37,103 nucleotides of DNA from Lysobacteraceae bacterium (GCA_028866435.1 JAGWIC010000026.1:1-37103), one strand, 5' to 3'. Positions 15,873 to 24,730 are shown, numbered from the stretch's first letter. The notes: generated by a model from the sequence alone, not told the origin. Numbers and translations are program-made.

Positions 15873-18800
15873 TCAGAACTTGCCGTAATAACCTTCCTTC
15901 AAGGCATCGAAGAGGTTGGCGGCGGAGTGCATTTCCCCGTCGTATTCCACTTGCTCATTGCCTTTCAGTTCGACAACGCTACCGTCTTCCAGCTCGAAGC
16001 GGTAGAGGGTGTTTTCAAGATCGGATTCCTTGACCAGCACGCCCTGGAAGGCGGCGGGGTTGAAGCGGAAGGTGGTGCACCCCTTCAGGCCCTGTTTGTA
16101 GGCGTAGAAGTAGATGTCCTTGAAGTCTTCGTACGGGTACTCGGTGGGAACGTTGGCGGTCTTGGAGATCGACGAATCGATCCATTTCTGCGAGGCGGCC
16201 TGGATGTCCACGTGCTGCCTGGGGCTGATGTCGTCGGCGGCCACGAAGTAGTCCGGCAGCTTGTTTTCGGCCTCGTCGGTGAACGCCTTGGCGTCGGCGT
16301 TGATCAGCGCGCGGTAGGCCAGCAGCTCGAAGCTGAGCACCTCGACCTTTTCCTTGGATTTCTTGCCCTCGCGGATCACGTTGCGCGAGTAGCTGTGGGC
16401 GAAGCTGGGCTCGATGCCGTTGCTGGCGTTGTTGGCCAGGCTCAGGCTGATGGTGCCGGTGGGCGCGATCGAGCTGTGGTGGGTGAAGCGGGCGCCGGTC
16501 TCGGCCAGCTGCTCGACCAGGTTCGGCGCCACCGTGGCGATGCGCTGCATGTAGCGGCTGTATTTCGCGTGCAGCACGCGACCGGGGATGCTGTCGCCGA
16601 CCTTGTAGCCGTCGGCGACCATTTCCGGGCGCTTGCGCAGCATGTCGCCGGTGACCGTGTACTCGCGCAGCAGCACCGGCGCGGCGCCCTTTTCCCTGGC
16701 CAGCTCCAGCGCCACTTCCCAGCCGGCGATGGCCATCTCGCGCGAGACATCCTCGGTGAACGCGATCGCCTCGGCGCCGCCGTAGCGGTGCTTGAGCATG
16801 GTGACGGTGGAACCCAGGCCGAGAAAGCCCATGCCGTGGCGGCGCTTGCCGACGATCTCGTTGCGCTGCTGCTCCAGCGGCAGGCCGTTGATCTCGACCA
16901 CGTTGTCGAGCATGCGGGTGAACACCTTGACCACCTCGCGGTACTCGTCCCAGTCGAAGCGGGCCTTGGGCCCGAACGGGTCGCGCACGAAGGTGGTCAG
17001 GTTGACCGAGCCGAGCAGGCACGAGCCGTACGGCGGCAGGGGCTGCTCGCCGCAGTTGTGTGCGTGCAGGCCGTTGCCGTCGAAGGTGTTGATACCGGGC
17101 ACCTGCACGTCGTAGACGTCTTCGACACCGTCAGCCTGCAGCGATTCGACGGTGGCGACGAAGCGCGCGCGGTTCAGCGTGCGCTTGTAGCCGGACAGGG
17201 CGGCCTTGAGGCGGGTCGCCTTGTCGGTGTCGGCGAAACCGATCAGTTCGGCGAAGCGCTGCAGCGATTCGGCGGCGATGACCAGCTCGTGCTGGGCCTG
17301 GATGGCGTACGCCCGCGTGCCGCCGCGGCCGTCCGGCAGCAGGCTTTCACCGGCGGCGCGGCGATCGCGGCAGATGCGCGACGGCATGCCCAGACGCAAC
17401 AGCATGCGCTGCACCGCCTCCAGCCGCGGCAGGTCCGACTGCGCCAGGCGCACGGACACACCCTTGGCCTGGCTGCCCTGCACCGAGCCGTCGGCGTCGA
17501 AGAAGCCGCGCAGGAAGCCGCGGTAGGCCTCGCTCGATGCCTGCTCCAGCGCCGGTGTGATCGCCTTGTTGCCGGCGTTCATGCCGAACTCGAAGGCGAG
17601 ATCGCGCAGCGCGGCGGATTTCATGCGGAACTCGCCGCGACCGGCCACTTCCGACCAACCGGCGAAGTCGGCGCGATGCGGCAGCGTCTGCGCGCAACGC
17701 AGGGCTTCGGCCATCAGCGCGTGCGCGCCACCACTCACGGAGCCGTTCACCACGGCGGCCTGCGGCCACACCGACAGCACCGCGGCTTCGTGCTTGAGCG
17801 TGCCGTCGCCGACCAGCAGGCCGAGCAGGTAACCCTGCTCCGCGCTCAGCGCGCCGGGCCACTGCGCGTTGGCGCGATGGTCGTTGAGCAGCACGCGGTC
17901 GCCCGGCCGCAACGCGCCGGCGGCGCACCACTCGGTGTCCACGCTCCAGCGGGTCAGGCGCGAGACGCGACGCACGCGATGGTCTTCGGTCAGGCGCAGG
18001 CGGTGGCCTTCTTCGGTCTGCAGCGCCAGCACCGGCTTGGTCGCGGTACGGAAGAAACCTTCGGCGCCGGTGGCATGATCCTGGCCGTCCACCCGCGCCA
18101 TGAAGCCGTGGCCGAGCAGGTCGCCGACCTGGCGCGGGCCTTCGGCGGTCTGCACCCAGGTGTCGGCGGTGACGCACGGGTTGGTGGCGCGGATGTGCTC
18201 GCACCACCAGTTGTTGTTCATCTCGTTGACCTTGTCGATCAGGATGAAACCGGGCTCGGCGTAGTCGTAGGTGGACACCATGATCATGTCCCACAGGTGC
18301 CGCGCGCGGATGGTGCTGTAGATCTTGCAGGCGACCAGGCCATCTTCGCGGTCGACGTAGTTCTCGTGGGTGGGCCATTCGCGCCAGACCACCTTGGCCG
18401 GGTCGGCCAGGTCGATCTCGTCCTTTTCCTTGACGTGCACCGGGAACACCAGCGGCCAGTCCCGGTCGTTCTCCACCGCGTCCATGAAGCCGTCGGTGAT
18501 CAGCAGGCTGAGGTTGAACTGGCGCAGGCGGCCGTCCTCGCGCTTGGCGCGGATGAACTCCTTGGCGTCCGGGTGGCTGATGTCGAACGTGCCCATCTGC
18601 GCCCCGCGGCGGCCGCCGGCGGAGGACACGGTGAAGCACATCTTGTCGTAGATATCCATGAACGACAGCGGGCCGGAGGTGTGCGCGCCGGCGCCGGAGA
18701 CGTAGGCGCCGCGCGGGCGCAGGGTGGAGAACTCGTAGCCGATGCCGCAGCCGGCCTTCAGGGTGAGGCCGGCCTCGTGCACCTTCTCCAGGATGTCGTC

Positions 18801-19157
18801 CATCGAGTCGCGGATGGTGCCCGAGACGGTGCAGTTGATGGTGGAGGTGGCCGGCTTGTGCGCCAGCGCGCCGGCGTTGGAGGTGATCCGGCCGGCGGGG
18901 ATCGCGCCGCGACGCAGCGCCCACAGGAAGCGCTCGTACCAGTGGCCGCGCAGCTCGGCGGTGGCTTCCACGTCGGACAGCGCACGTGCCACGCGCTGGT
19001 AGGTGTCGTCGACGGTGACGTCGACCGGCTCGCCGTTTTTCGCTTTCAGGCGGTATTTCTTGTCCCAGATGTCCTGCGAGGCAGGCTGCAGTGGAATCTC
19101 CACGATGGCATCACGACCTGTGGCTGATTTGCTGGCGGGTGCACGCAGTGTGCTCAT
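15873..19157 (-). CDS. nrdJa: Class II (AdoCbl-dependent) ribonucleotide reductase NrdJa, intein-containing precursor
   Basis: Large subunit that reduces ribonucleotides with a cobalamin-generated thiyl radical, without needing oxygen. The precursor is 1094 residues; removing residues 328-701 (an intein) leaves 720, normal for NrdJa. Extein landmarks: GRITSNAGA and the cysteine in TINCTVSGT (about 85-115), the radical-site motif N-P-C-G-E split by the intein (N326, P327, then C702, G703, E704), and ASNGIEPSFAHSYSRNV in the C-terminal half. The NxCxE cysteine is the catalytic thiyl residue, so activity depends on precise splicing. The start at 19157 has AGGAAG just upstream. It is first in the nrdJa - H1-like - nrdJb transcript. 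The mature enzyme pairs with NrdJb. Confidence 0.93.
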   Translation of the reverse strand: MSTLRAPASKSATGRDAIVEIPLQPASQDIWDKKYRLKAKNGEPVDVTVDDTYQRVARALSDVEATAELRGHWYERFLWALRRGAIPAGRITSNAGALAHKPATSTINCTVSGTIRDSMDDILEKVHEAGLTLKAGCGIGYEFSTLRPRGAYVSGAGAHTSGPLSFMDIYDKMCFTVSSAGGRRGAQMGTFDISHPDAKEFIRAKREDGRLRQFNLSLLITDGFMDAVENDRDWPLVFPVHVKEKDEIDLADPAKVVWREWPTHENYVDREDGLVACKIYSTIRARHLWDMIMVSTYDYAEPGFILIDKVNEMNNNWWCEHIRATNPCVTADTWVQTAEGPRQVGDLLGHGFMARVDGQDHATGAEGFFRTATKPVLALQTEEGHRLRLTEDHRVRRVSRLTRWSVDTEWCAAGALRPGDRVLLNDHRANAQWPGALSAEQGYLLGLLVGDGTLKHEAAVLSVWPQAAVVNGSVSGGAHALMAEALRCAQTLPHRADFAGWSEVAGRGEFRMKSAALRDLAFEFGMNAGNKAITPALEQASSEAYRGFLRGFFDADGSVQGSQAKGVSVRLAQSDLPRLEAVQRMLLRLGMPSRICRDRRAAGESLLPDGRGGTRAYAIQAQHELVIAAESLQRFAELIGFADTDKATRLKAALSGYKRTLNRARFVATVESLQADGVEDVYDVQVPGINTFDGNGLHAHNCGEQPLPPYGSCLLGSVNLTTFVRDPFGPKARFDWDEYREVVKVFTRMLDNVVEINGLPLEQQRNEIVGKRRHGMGFLGLGSTVTMLKHRYGGAEAIAFTEDVSREMAIAGWEVALELAREKGAAPVLLREYTVTGDMLRKRPEMVADGYKVGDSIPGRVLHAKYSRYMQRIATVAPNLVEQLAETGARFTHHSSIAPTGTISLSLANNASNGIEPSFAHSYSRNVIREGKKSKEKVEVLSFELLAYRALINADAKAFTDEAENKLPDYFVAADDISPRQHVDIQAASQKWIDSSISKTANVPTEYPYEDFKDIYFYAYKQGLKGCTTFRFNPAAFQGVLVKESDLENTLYRFELEDGSVVELKGNEQVEYDGEMHSAANLFDALKEGYYGKF
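17055..18176 (-). mobile_element. Intein with LAGLIDADG homing endonuclease in nrdJa
   Basis: An in-frame 374-codon insertion encodes a full intein. Block A starts at C328 (CVTADTWVQTAEGP); block B has TEDH with H393; two dodecapeptide motifs are GYLLGLLVGDG (about 442-452) and FLRGFFDADG (548-557); blocks F/G end GINTFDGNGLHAHN with the penultimate H700 and N701. The next residue is cysteine (C702). All splicing residues are present, and both endonuclease aspartates (D451 and D556) are kept, so homing may still work. Boundaries are fixed by the conserved extein motif N-P/C-G-E-Q. Confidence 0.93.
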
Positions 19158-19326
19158 GGGCTTCCTGACCTCTCGGTGCGGCCTTGCGGCCCCCGTTTGT
19201 TTTTGTTTGATGACGGCGACGTGGTTGATGCCGCGACTACGGCCACCAACGGACGCCAGACAGGGCCCGCGGCCCGCGCGTCACAGCTTTCCGACGACAA
19301 CGACTCCCCCAAGAGTACGGTGGTTG

Positions 19327-19374
19327 ACACCAGCTCTAGTTTCGAGGGCGTCTTTCAAGCACAAGATGTTGTGG
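19327..19374 (-). promoter_or_regulatory. Tandem NrdR-box-like sites upstream of nrdJa
   Basis: Two sites resemble the NrdR consensus acaCwAtATaTwGtgt. The better one, GCACAAGATGTTGTGG (19359-19374), matches about 12 of 16 and contains the palindrome CACAA-GATG-TTGTG. The weaker, ACACCAGCTCTAGTTT (19327-19342), matches about 11 of 16. They are 32 bp apart start to start, the spacing of about three helical turns typical of paired NrdR boxes. They lie 170-217 bp before the nrdJa start. Confidence 0.5.
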
Positions 19375-19446
19375 TTGTTATCGGGTAGGCAAGTTAACCC
19401 CGGCGACGCTGGAAGTAAAGTGCCGATACGGGTATTTCTTGTCGAT

Positions 19447-19474
19447 GGAACCGCTGCAGGCCCGGCCGGTCGAA
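19447..19474 (+). promoter_or_regulatory. Sigma-E-like promoter of the DegP/MucD-type protease gene
   Basis: GGAACCG (19447-19453), 15 nt, then GTCGAA (19469-19474). This closely follows the RpoE/AlgU consensus GGAACTT-N15-GTCnAA. It would start transcription near 19480, about 26 nt before the ATG. Envelope-stress sigma factors commonly drive degP/mucD. This element differs from the TGCATCC type found at the ECF11 locus. Confidence 0.55.
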
Positions 19475-19505
19475 GCAGCGCGGTTTTTCACTCGAGGAGG
19501 AAGCC

Positions 19506-20897
19506 ATGTCGTCACGTCCATCCCGCCTGCTGCACTGGTACGGCGGCTTGTTCGCCGCGCTGCTGATCGCCGCCGCGCTGGCGCCGCCCGGCGCGCGGGC
19601 GGGCGCCCTGCCCGCCGCCGTCGACGGCCAGCCGATGCCGTCACTGGCGCCGATGCTGACGCGGGTGACCCCGGCGGTGGTGAATATCTCCAGCACCACC
19701 CGGGTGCCGGTGCGCGACGCCTATTTCGACGACCCGATGGTGCGCCAGTTCTTCGGCCTGCCGGCGACCCCGCGCGAGCGGGTCGAGCAGAGCCTGGGTT
19801 CGGGCGTGATCGTCGATGCGGCCAAGGGCTACATCCTCACCAACAACCACGTGGTGGCCGGGGCCGACGCCATCAACGTGACGCTGCAGGACGGGCGCAG
19901 CTTCAAGGGCAAGCTGATCGGCACCGACCCGGCCACCGACGTGGCGGTGGTGCAGATCCACGCCAGCAACCTGCATGCCCTGCCGATATCGGACTCCTCC
20001 ACGCTGCGCGTGGGCGACTACGTGGTGGCGGTGGGCGAGCCGTTCGGGCTGGGCCAGACGGTGACCGCCGGCATCGTCTCGGCGCTGGGCCGCTCGGGGC
20101 TGGGCGATTCGAGCTACCAGAACTTCATCCAGACCGATGCCTCGATCAATCCGGGCAACTCCGGTGGACCGCTGGTCAACCTGCGCGGCGAACTGGTCGG
20201 CATCAACACCATGATCTTCTCGCCCTCGGGCGGCAACGTGGGCATCGGCTTCGCCATCCCCAGCAACCTGACCGAGGAGGTGATGAAGCAGCTGATCGCC
20301 ACCGGCAGGGTGCAGCGCGGCAACCTCGGCGTGCAGGTGCAGGCGATCACCCCGCGCATCGCCAGGCTGCTGAAGATCAACGGCAGCAGCGGCGTGGTGG
20401 TGACCGGGGTCAACGACGGCTCGGCCGCCTCCCGTGCCGGCCTGCAGCCGGGCGACGTGCTCAGCTCGCTGGACGGCAAGCCGCTGCAGAGCGTGCAGCA
20501 ACTGCGCAACACCGAGGGCCTGCTGCCGCTGGGCAGCAAGCTGCAGTTGGGCATCGTGCGCGACGGCAAACCGCTGCACGTGGAGGCCACCCTCACCACC
20601 GAGAAACTGGCCAGCATCGACGGCGCGCAGCTCGATCCGCGCCTGGCCGGCGTGCGGTTCAGCGAGCTGAGCCAGGACCAGCGCGACCAGGGCTGGTACG
20701 GCGCCGCGATCACCGCCGTGCAACCGGGCAGTCGCGCCGACCGCGCGGGCTTGAGCCGTGGCGACGTGGTGATCGGCGTGGGCAACCAGCGCATCACCAG
20801 CCTGCGCATGCTGCGCGGCCTGGCCGGCGTGCACCTGCGCCAGCTGGTGCTGGTGGTGGCCGACGCCGAGGGCAGCCACTACGTAGTGCTCGACTAG
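19506..20897 (+). CDS. Periplasmic DegP/DegQ/MucD-type serine protease
   Basis: HtrA-family protease and chaperone of the periplasm that degrades misfolded envelope proteins. The 463-residue protein has a signal peptide (about 1-32), a trypsin-like domain with catalytic H115 (NNHVV), D145 (TDVAVV) and S219 (GNSGGP), and two PDZ domains (about 275-365 and 385-463; signatures GNLGVQVQ, RAGLQPGDV, RAGLSRGDVV). The flexible loop after about residue 70 is short, as in DegQ/MucD. GAGGAGGAAGCC gives a strong ribosome site. It is likely transcribed from the sigma-E-like element just upstream. Which of degP, degQ or mucD applies cannot be decided from sequence alone, so no symbol is given. Confidence 0.92.
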   Translation: MSSRPSRLLHWYGGLFAALLIAAALAPPGARAGALPAAVDGQPMPSLAPMLTRVTPAVVNISSTTRVPVRDAYFDDPMVRQFFGLPATPRERVEQSLGSGVIVDAAKGYILTNNHVVAGADAINVTLQDGRSFKGKLIGTDPATDVAVVQIHASNLHALPISDSSTLRVGDYVVAVGEPFGLGQTVTAGIVSALGRSGLGDSSYQNFIQTDASINPGNSGGPLVNLRGELVGINTMIFSPSGGNVGIGFAIPSNLTEEVMKQLIATGRVQRGNLGVQVQAITPRIARLLKINGSSGVVVTGVNDGSAASRAGLQPGDVLSSLDGKPLQSVQQLRNTEGLLPLGSKLQLGIVRDGKPLHVEATLTTEKLASIDGAQLDPRLAGVRFSELSQDQRDQGWYGAAITAVQPGSRADRAGLSRGDVVIGVGNQRITSLRMLRGLAGVHLRQLVLVVADAEGSHYVVLD

Positions 20898-20918
20898 CGA
20901 TGCGCCGGTTGTGCCGGT

Positions 20919-20950
20919 GATCCCGGCATCGCGAGGCGACACCCGGGATC
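20919..20950 (+). terminator. Inverted repeat after the DegP-type protease gene
   Basis: GATCCCGG (20919-20926) and CCGGGATC (20943-20950) form an 8-bp stem with a 16-nt loop, 20 bp after the stop. It resembles the REP-like repeat after the phosphatase gene and has no T-tract. The rest of the gap 20898-21252 shows no gene. Confidence 0.4.
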
Positions 20951-21252
20951 CGGCGCCCCGGCCTTGCGCCGCGCTGCCGAAGGGCCGCGCGGCGTGCCGG
21001 CAGCCGCCGGCTGCAAGCGGATCGGCGCAAACGGAGGGCCTTGGAACGTCCCCGGCGCGGCCTGGATGGCGCCGGCGCTACCGCGGCGGCGTGGACAAGC
21101 TGCACACGCCGTCACGCAAATGCATGAAAGTGCTTGCTGTTTTTCGCGCGGACCGATGCAATACGCCGGTTCGCATTCACGGCGAGTCGGCATGCCCACG
21201 GGCATGCCCGCGCCCGATCCTATCCACACAACGACCAGGACCCCCCACCCTC

Positions 21253-22455
21253 ATGTCTGTTCGTCTTGCCCGTTTGCTTGCCATCGCGCTGATCGGCGCC
21301 TGCCTCAGCACCACCGCGTTCGCGCGCACCCACCACAAGGCCAAGGGCAGCAGGCCGGCCAGGCACGCCAGCGAGCTGATCTGGCGCGGCGACGACGCCA
21401 CCGCCAACGGCGTGGTCGACGAGGTCGCCAAGGCATGGCAGCGAAGCGGTCACGGCCGCATCGAGCTGCAGCCGTTCAACACGGCCTCGGGCATCGATGC
21501 CGTGGCCAACGGCACCGCCGATCTGGCCGGCAGCGCGCGGGAAAGCGATGGCAGCGCGGAAAACAGCAACCTCACCTTCACGCCGGTGGCCTGGGACGGC
21601 CTGGTGATCGCGGTCCAGGCGTCCAACCCGGTGCGCAGCCTGACCCTGAAGCAGGTGCACGACATCTATTACGGCAAGATCCACAACTGGAGCGAGGTCG
21701 GCGGCAACAACGCGCCGATCGACGTGTATTCGGTGGCCAGCCCCGGCGACGGGGTGGAATACAGCCTGCGCACCTTGCTGTTCGGTCGCGGCAACCAGCC
21801 GGTCGCCGCGCCGCGGCTGTACGTCAACACCAACAAGCTGATGGAAGGCATTGCGCTGAACCCGAACGGGATGGGCGCCGCCACGCTGGCCGGCATCGCC
21901 GGCAACCGCAAGCTCCGGGCACTGGCCATCGACGGCACGGCAGCGACCGCCGCGAACGTAGCCAATGGCAGCTACCCCCTGTTCACCCCGCTGTACATGG
22001 TGACCAACCCGCGCAGCCCGAAACGGGCCGAGGTCCAGGCCTTCCTCGACTTCATGCAAAGCGCGCCGGCCAAGGCGGTGCTGCGCAGCCACGATGTGTT
22101 GCCGTATCAGGATGGCGCGGCGCTGCTGGCCAAGGACGACAGCCGCCGCAGCCGCATCTTTGCCGAAGTGGGCGTGCGGGCGAGCGATCTACCCGCGCGT
22201 CAGGCCAGCCAGCGTGCCGACGTGCCGCTCGCCGCCGTGAACAGCGCGGCCGCCGCCCAGGTCCCCGCCGCCAGCGGCAATGCCGCCCCCGTCGCCACGC
22301 GCGCGGCCCCCAGGATGTACACGGTGGCCAAGGGCGACACCTTGTCCCTGATCGCCAGGCACCAGGGCGTCGAGATGGCCCAGTTGCGCAAGTGGAACCA
22401 CCTCAAGGGCGACATGGTGCGGTTGGGCCAGGTACTGCAGGTCAGCGGCCCGTAA
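21253..22455 (+). CDS. PstS-like periplasmic substrate-binding protein with C-terminal LysM domain
   Basis: The protein has 400 residues, with a signal peptide (cut near AFA-R, residue 25). A PBP-like domain of the phosphate-binding (PstS) type spans about 35-300; family blocks are LAGSARESDG, LTLKQVHDIYYGKIHNWSEV and NTNKLMEGIALNPNGMG. After a proline/alanine-rich linker, a LysM domain follows (about 352-398: YTVAKGDTLSLIARHQGV). The LysM probably tethers the binder to peptidoglycan. No pst transporter genes are adjacent, so it may be a stand-alone phosphate or anion binder, or a sensor. The ATG at 21253 is chosen because the signal peptide starts there; the longer open frame upstream is not supported. 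Confidence 0.85.
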   Translation: MSVRLARLLAIALIGACLSTTAFARTHHKAKGSRPARHASELIWRGDDATANGVVDEVAKAWQRSGHGRIELQPFNTASGIDAVANGTADLAGSARESDGSAENSNLTFTPVAWDGLVIAVQASNPVRSLTLKQVHDIYYGKIHNWSEVGGNNAPIDVYSVASPGDGVEYSLRTLLFGRGNQPVAAPRLYVNTNKLMEGIALNPNGMGAATLAGIAGNRKLRALAIDGTAATAANVANGSYPLFTPLYMVTNPRSPKRAEVQAFLDFMQSAPAKAVLRSHDVLPYQDGAALLAKDDSRRSRIFAEVGVRASDLPARQASQRADVPLAAVNSAAAAQVPAASGNAAPVATRAAPRMYTVAKGDTLSLIARHQGVEMAQLRKWNHLKGDMVRLGQVLQVSGP

Positions 22456-22467
22456 ACGGCGAGCGGC

Positions 22468-23169
22468 GTGCCGATCCTCGCCCTGACGCTGGACCTGGAC
22501 GACACCTTGTGGCCGGTGCTGCCGGCCCTGCAACGGGCCGATCACGCCGTCGACGCCTGGCTGCGGCAACACCACCCCGAAGTCGCCCGCGCCTGGCCGG
22601 TCGAGGCCATGCGCGGGCTGCGCGCCGAGGTCGCCGCCGAACGGGTCGACCTGGCCCACGATTTCACCACCCAGCGCCAGCTCACCCTGCGGCTCGCGTT
22701 TGCCTCGTGCGGCATCGCCGATGCCCCGATCGATGCGCTGTGGGAAATCTACTTCGCGCAACGCAACCGGGTGGAGCTTTACCCGGACAGCCTGCCGGCG
22801 CTGCGGCGGCTCACGGCGCGCTGGCCGCTGGCCAGCCTCACCAATGGCAATGCCGACCTCGGCCGTATCGGCATCGACGCGCATTTCTCCCACCATGTCT
22901 GCGCCCGCGACCACGGCGTGGCCAAGCCCGATGCGGGCCTGTTCAAGGCCGCGATCGGGCTGCTGGGCGTGCCCGCCGGAAATGTCCTGCATGTGGGCGA
23001 CGACCCGCTGACGGACATGGCCGGCGCGCGCGACGCCGGCCTGCGCACCGCCTGGATCAACCGTGACGCCAAGGCGTGGCCGAACGAACTGGGGCCACCT
23101 CCGGATCTCGACCTGCCGCACCTGACCGCACTGGCGGACTGGCTGGAGTCGCACGCATCGCAAGAATGA
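22468..23169 (+). CDS. HAD-family hydrolase
   Basis: Haloacid-dehalogenase superfamily phosphatase of 233 residues. Motif I is LDLDDTLW (nucleophile D9, acid D11), motif II is the threonine in SLTNGN, the lysine of motif III is in VAKPDAG, and motif IV is HVGDDPLTDMAGA. The helical C1 cap between about 20 and 100 fits the phosphoglycolate-phosphatase/YigB-like group. Substrate is unknown. The start is a GTG at 22468, 12 nt after the stop of the LysM protein, so the two may be co-transcribed. YigB-type proteins dephosphorylate FMN precursors in E. coli, but that match is not secure here. Confidence 0.85.
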   Translation: MPILALTLDLDDTLWPVLPALQRADHAVDAWLRQHHPEVARAWPVEAMRGLRAEVAAERVDLAHDFTTQRQLTLRLAFASCGIADAPIDALWEIYFAQRNRVELYPDSLPALRRLTARWPLASLTNGNADLGRIGIDAHFSHHVCARDHGVAKPDAGLFKAAIGLLGVPAGNVLHVGDDPLTDMAGARDAGLRTAWINRDAKAWPNELGPPPDLDLPHLTALADWLESHASQE

Positions 23170-23350
23170 GCCGGCTGCCGGGAACCCGGGCGGCGGAAAT
23201 CGCCCGCGCCACGAGGCAGGCGGCGCCTTTCACCCCAAACGTCTCCAACCCACGCGCCTAGCCAATCGCCGGCAAGAACGCGCATGATTGGCGATTGCCA
23301 AGCCACGCGTCGCTGCATCGAGCGGCGACGCCAGCCATGAAGGAATCCGC

Positions 23351-24730
23351 ATGTCCATCCTGCTCGCCCGCCCCTCCGGCGAACGTCACAGCATTGCCAT
23401 CGAGACCACCGACGCGGCCCATTTCGCGGCCTGTCGCCGCCGACTGAGCGCGCCACAGCGGCGGACCTTGGCCGATGGCGGCTTTACCGCCGCACCGGGC
23501 ACGTTCGCCATGCTGTCGGACCCGGCCGGCAAGCTGGTGCGCGTGCTGGTCGGCATCGACGCGCGCGAGCCGCTGGCGGCACTCGCCGCGCTGCCGTACA
23601 GCCTGCCCGAGGGCGACTACCACCTGGCCGCCGAGTGTTTGCCGGGCGATTCGCTGCTGCAGGCGCTTGGCTGGGCGTTGGGCGGTTATCAGTTCACCCG
23701 CTATCGCCGGCCAAAGCGCGCGCCCGCACGCCTGGCCGTGCCCGCCGCGCAGCTCAAGCAGCTGCGGCCGCTGCTGCAGGCGACCAGCCAGGTGCGCGAC
23801 CTGGTCAACACCCCCACCGAGGACATGGGGCCGCAGCAACTGGCGGCCGCGATCAAGCAGCTCGCCAAGACGCACAAGGCCAGGCTGCGAGAATGGGTCG
23901 GCGACGACCTGCTCAAGGCGAACTTTCCGACCATCCATGCGGTCGGTCGCGCCAGCCACCGCGCACCGCGGCTGGTCGAGCTGAGCTGGGGCAAGTCCGG
24001 CGACCCGCGCCTGGTGCTGGTCGGCAAGGGCGTGTGTTTCGACACCGGCGGCCTGGACCTCAAGACCGGCGACGGCATGCGCAACATGAAGAAGGACATG
24101 GGCGGGGCCGCCCACGCGATCGCCCTGGCCGGCCTGGTCATGCAGGCGCAATTGCCGGTGCGGCTGACCCTGCTGGTGCCGGCGGTGGAAAACGCCGTAT
24201 CCGGCAACGCGCTGCGCCCGGGCGATGTGGTGATCACCCGCGCCGGCCACAGCGTGGAGATCGACAACACCGACGCCGAAGGGCGCCTGGTGCTGTGCGA
24301 CGCGCTGGCCTACGCCGCCGAGCAGAAGCCCGACCTGATCGTCGATTTCGCCACGCTCACCGGTGCCGCCCGGGTGGCGCTGGGTCCGGACCTGCCCGCG
24401 CTGTTCGCCAACCAGCAAGCCATGGCCACGGCGCTGCTGGCCGCCGGCGAAGCGGTAGGCGATCCGCTGTGGCAGTTGCCGCTGTGGCGGCCCTATCGGC
24501 GGATGCTGGAGTCGCCGATCGCCGACTTCGCCAATGGCAGTGCCTCGCGTCATGCCGGCGCAATCACCGCGGCGCTGTACATGGAACGCTTCATCCCCGA
24601 CGGTATGCCGTGGCTGCACCTGGACACCTACGCCTGGAACGACAGCGACCGTCCCGGCCGTCCCCGCGGCGGCGAGGCAATGGGACTGCGCGCGATGTTC
24701 GCCTTCCTGGGCCAGCGTTACACCCGTTGA
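23351..24730 (+). CDS. M17 leucyl aminopeptidase family protein
   Basis: Cytosolic dinuclear-metal aminopeptidase that removes N-terminal residues from peptides. The 459-residue protein has the M17 catalytic domain with GKGVCFDTGGLDLK (K226, D231), KKDMGGAA (D249) and the signature NTDAEGRL (306-313). All metal ligands expected for the family are recognisable. The N-terminal domain is divergent and shorter than in E. coli PepA, closer to the PepB-like branch. The ATG at 23351 has AAGGAA six nt upstream; a TTG further upstream is open but less likely. No operon partner is obvious. Confidence 0.9.
   Translation: MSILLARPSGERHSIAIETTDAAHFAACRRRLSAPQRRTLADGGFTAAPGTFAMLSDPAGKLVRVLVGIDAREPLAALAALPYSLPEGDYHLAAECLPGDSLLQALGWALGGYQFTRYRRPKRAPARLAVPAAQLKQLRPLLQATSQVRDLVNTPTEDMGPQQLAAAIKQLAKTHKARLREWVGDDLLKANFPTIHAVGRASHRAPRLVELSWGKSGDPRLVLVGKGVCFDTGGLDLKTGDGMRNMKKDMGGAAHAIALAGLVMQAQLPVRLTLLVPAVENAVSGNALRPGDVVITRAGHSVEIDNTDAEGRLVLCDALAYAAEQKPDLIVDFATLTGAARVALGPDLPALFANQQAMATALLAAGEAVGDPLWQLPLWRPYRRMLESPIADFANGSASRHAGAITAALYMERFIPDGMPWLHLDTYAWNDSDRPGRPRGGEAMGLRAMFAFLGQRYTR

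Noticed and set aside
15069..19127. Plus-strand open frame of 1352 codons opposite nrdJa and the H1-like gene
   Set aside because: It runs antisense to clearly recognised proteins, its translation is low-complexity (Val/Gly/Ala/His-rich) with no domain, and long antisense frames are expected in high-GC DNA.
19158..19505. Possible cobalamin riboswitch before the B12-dependent reductase
   Set aside because: No B12-box (GCCACTG-type) or typical paired elements could be found on either strand; NrdR-like boxes explain the region better.
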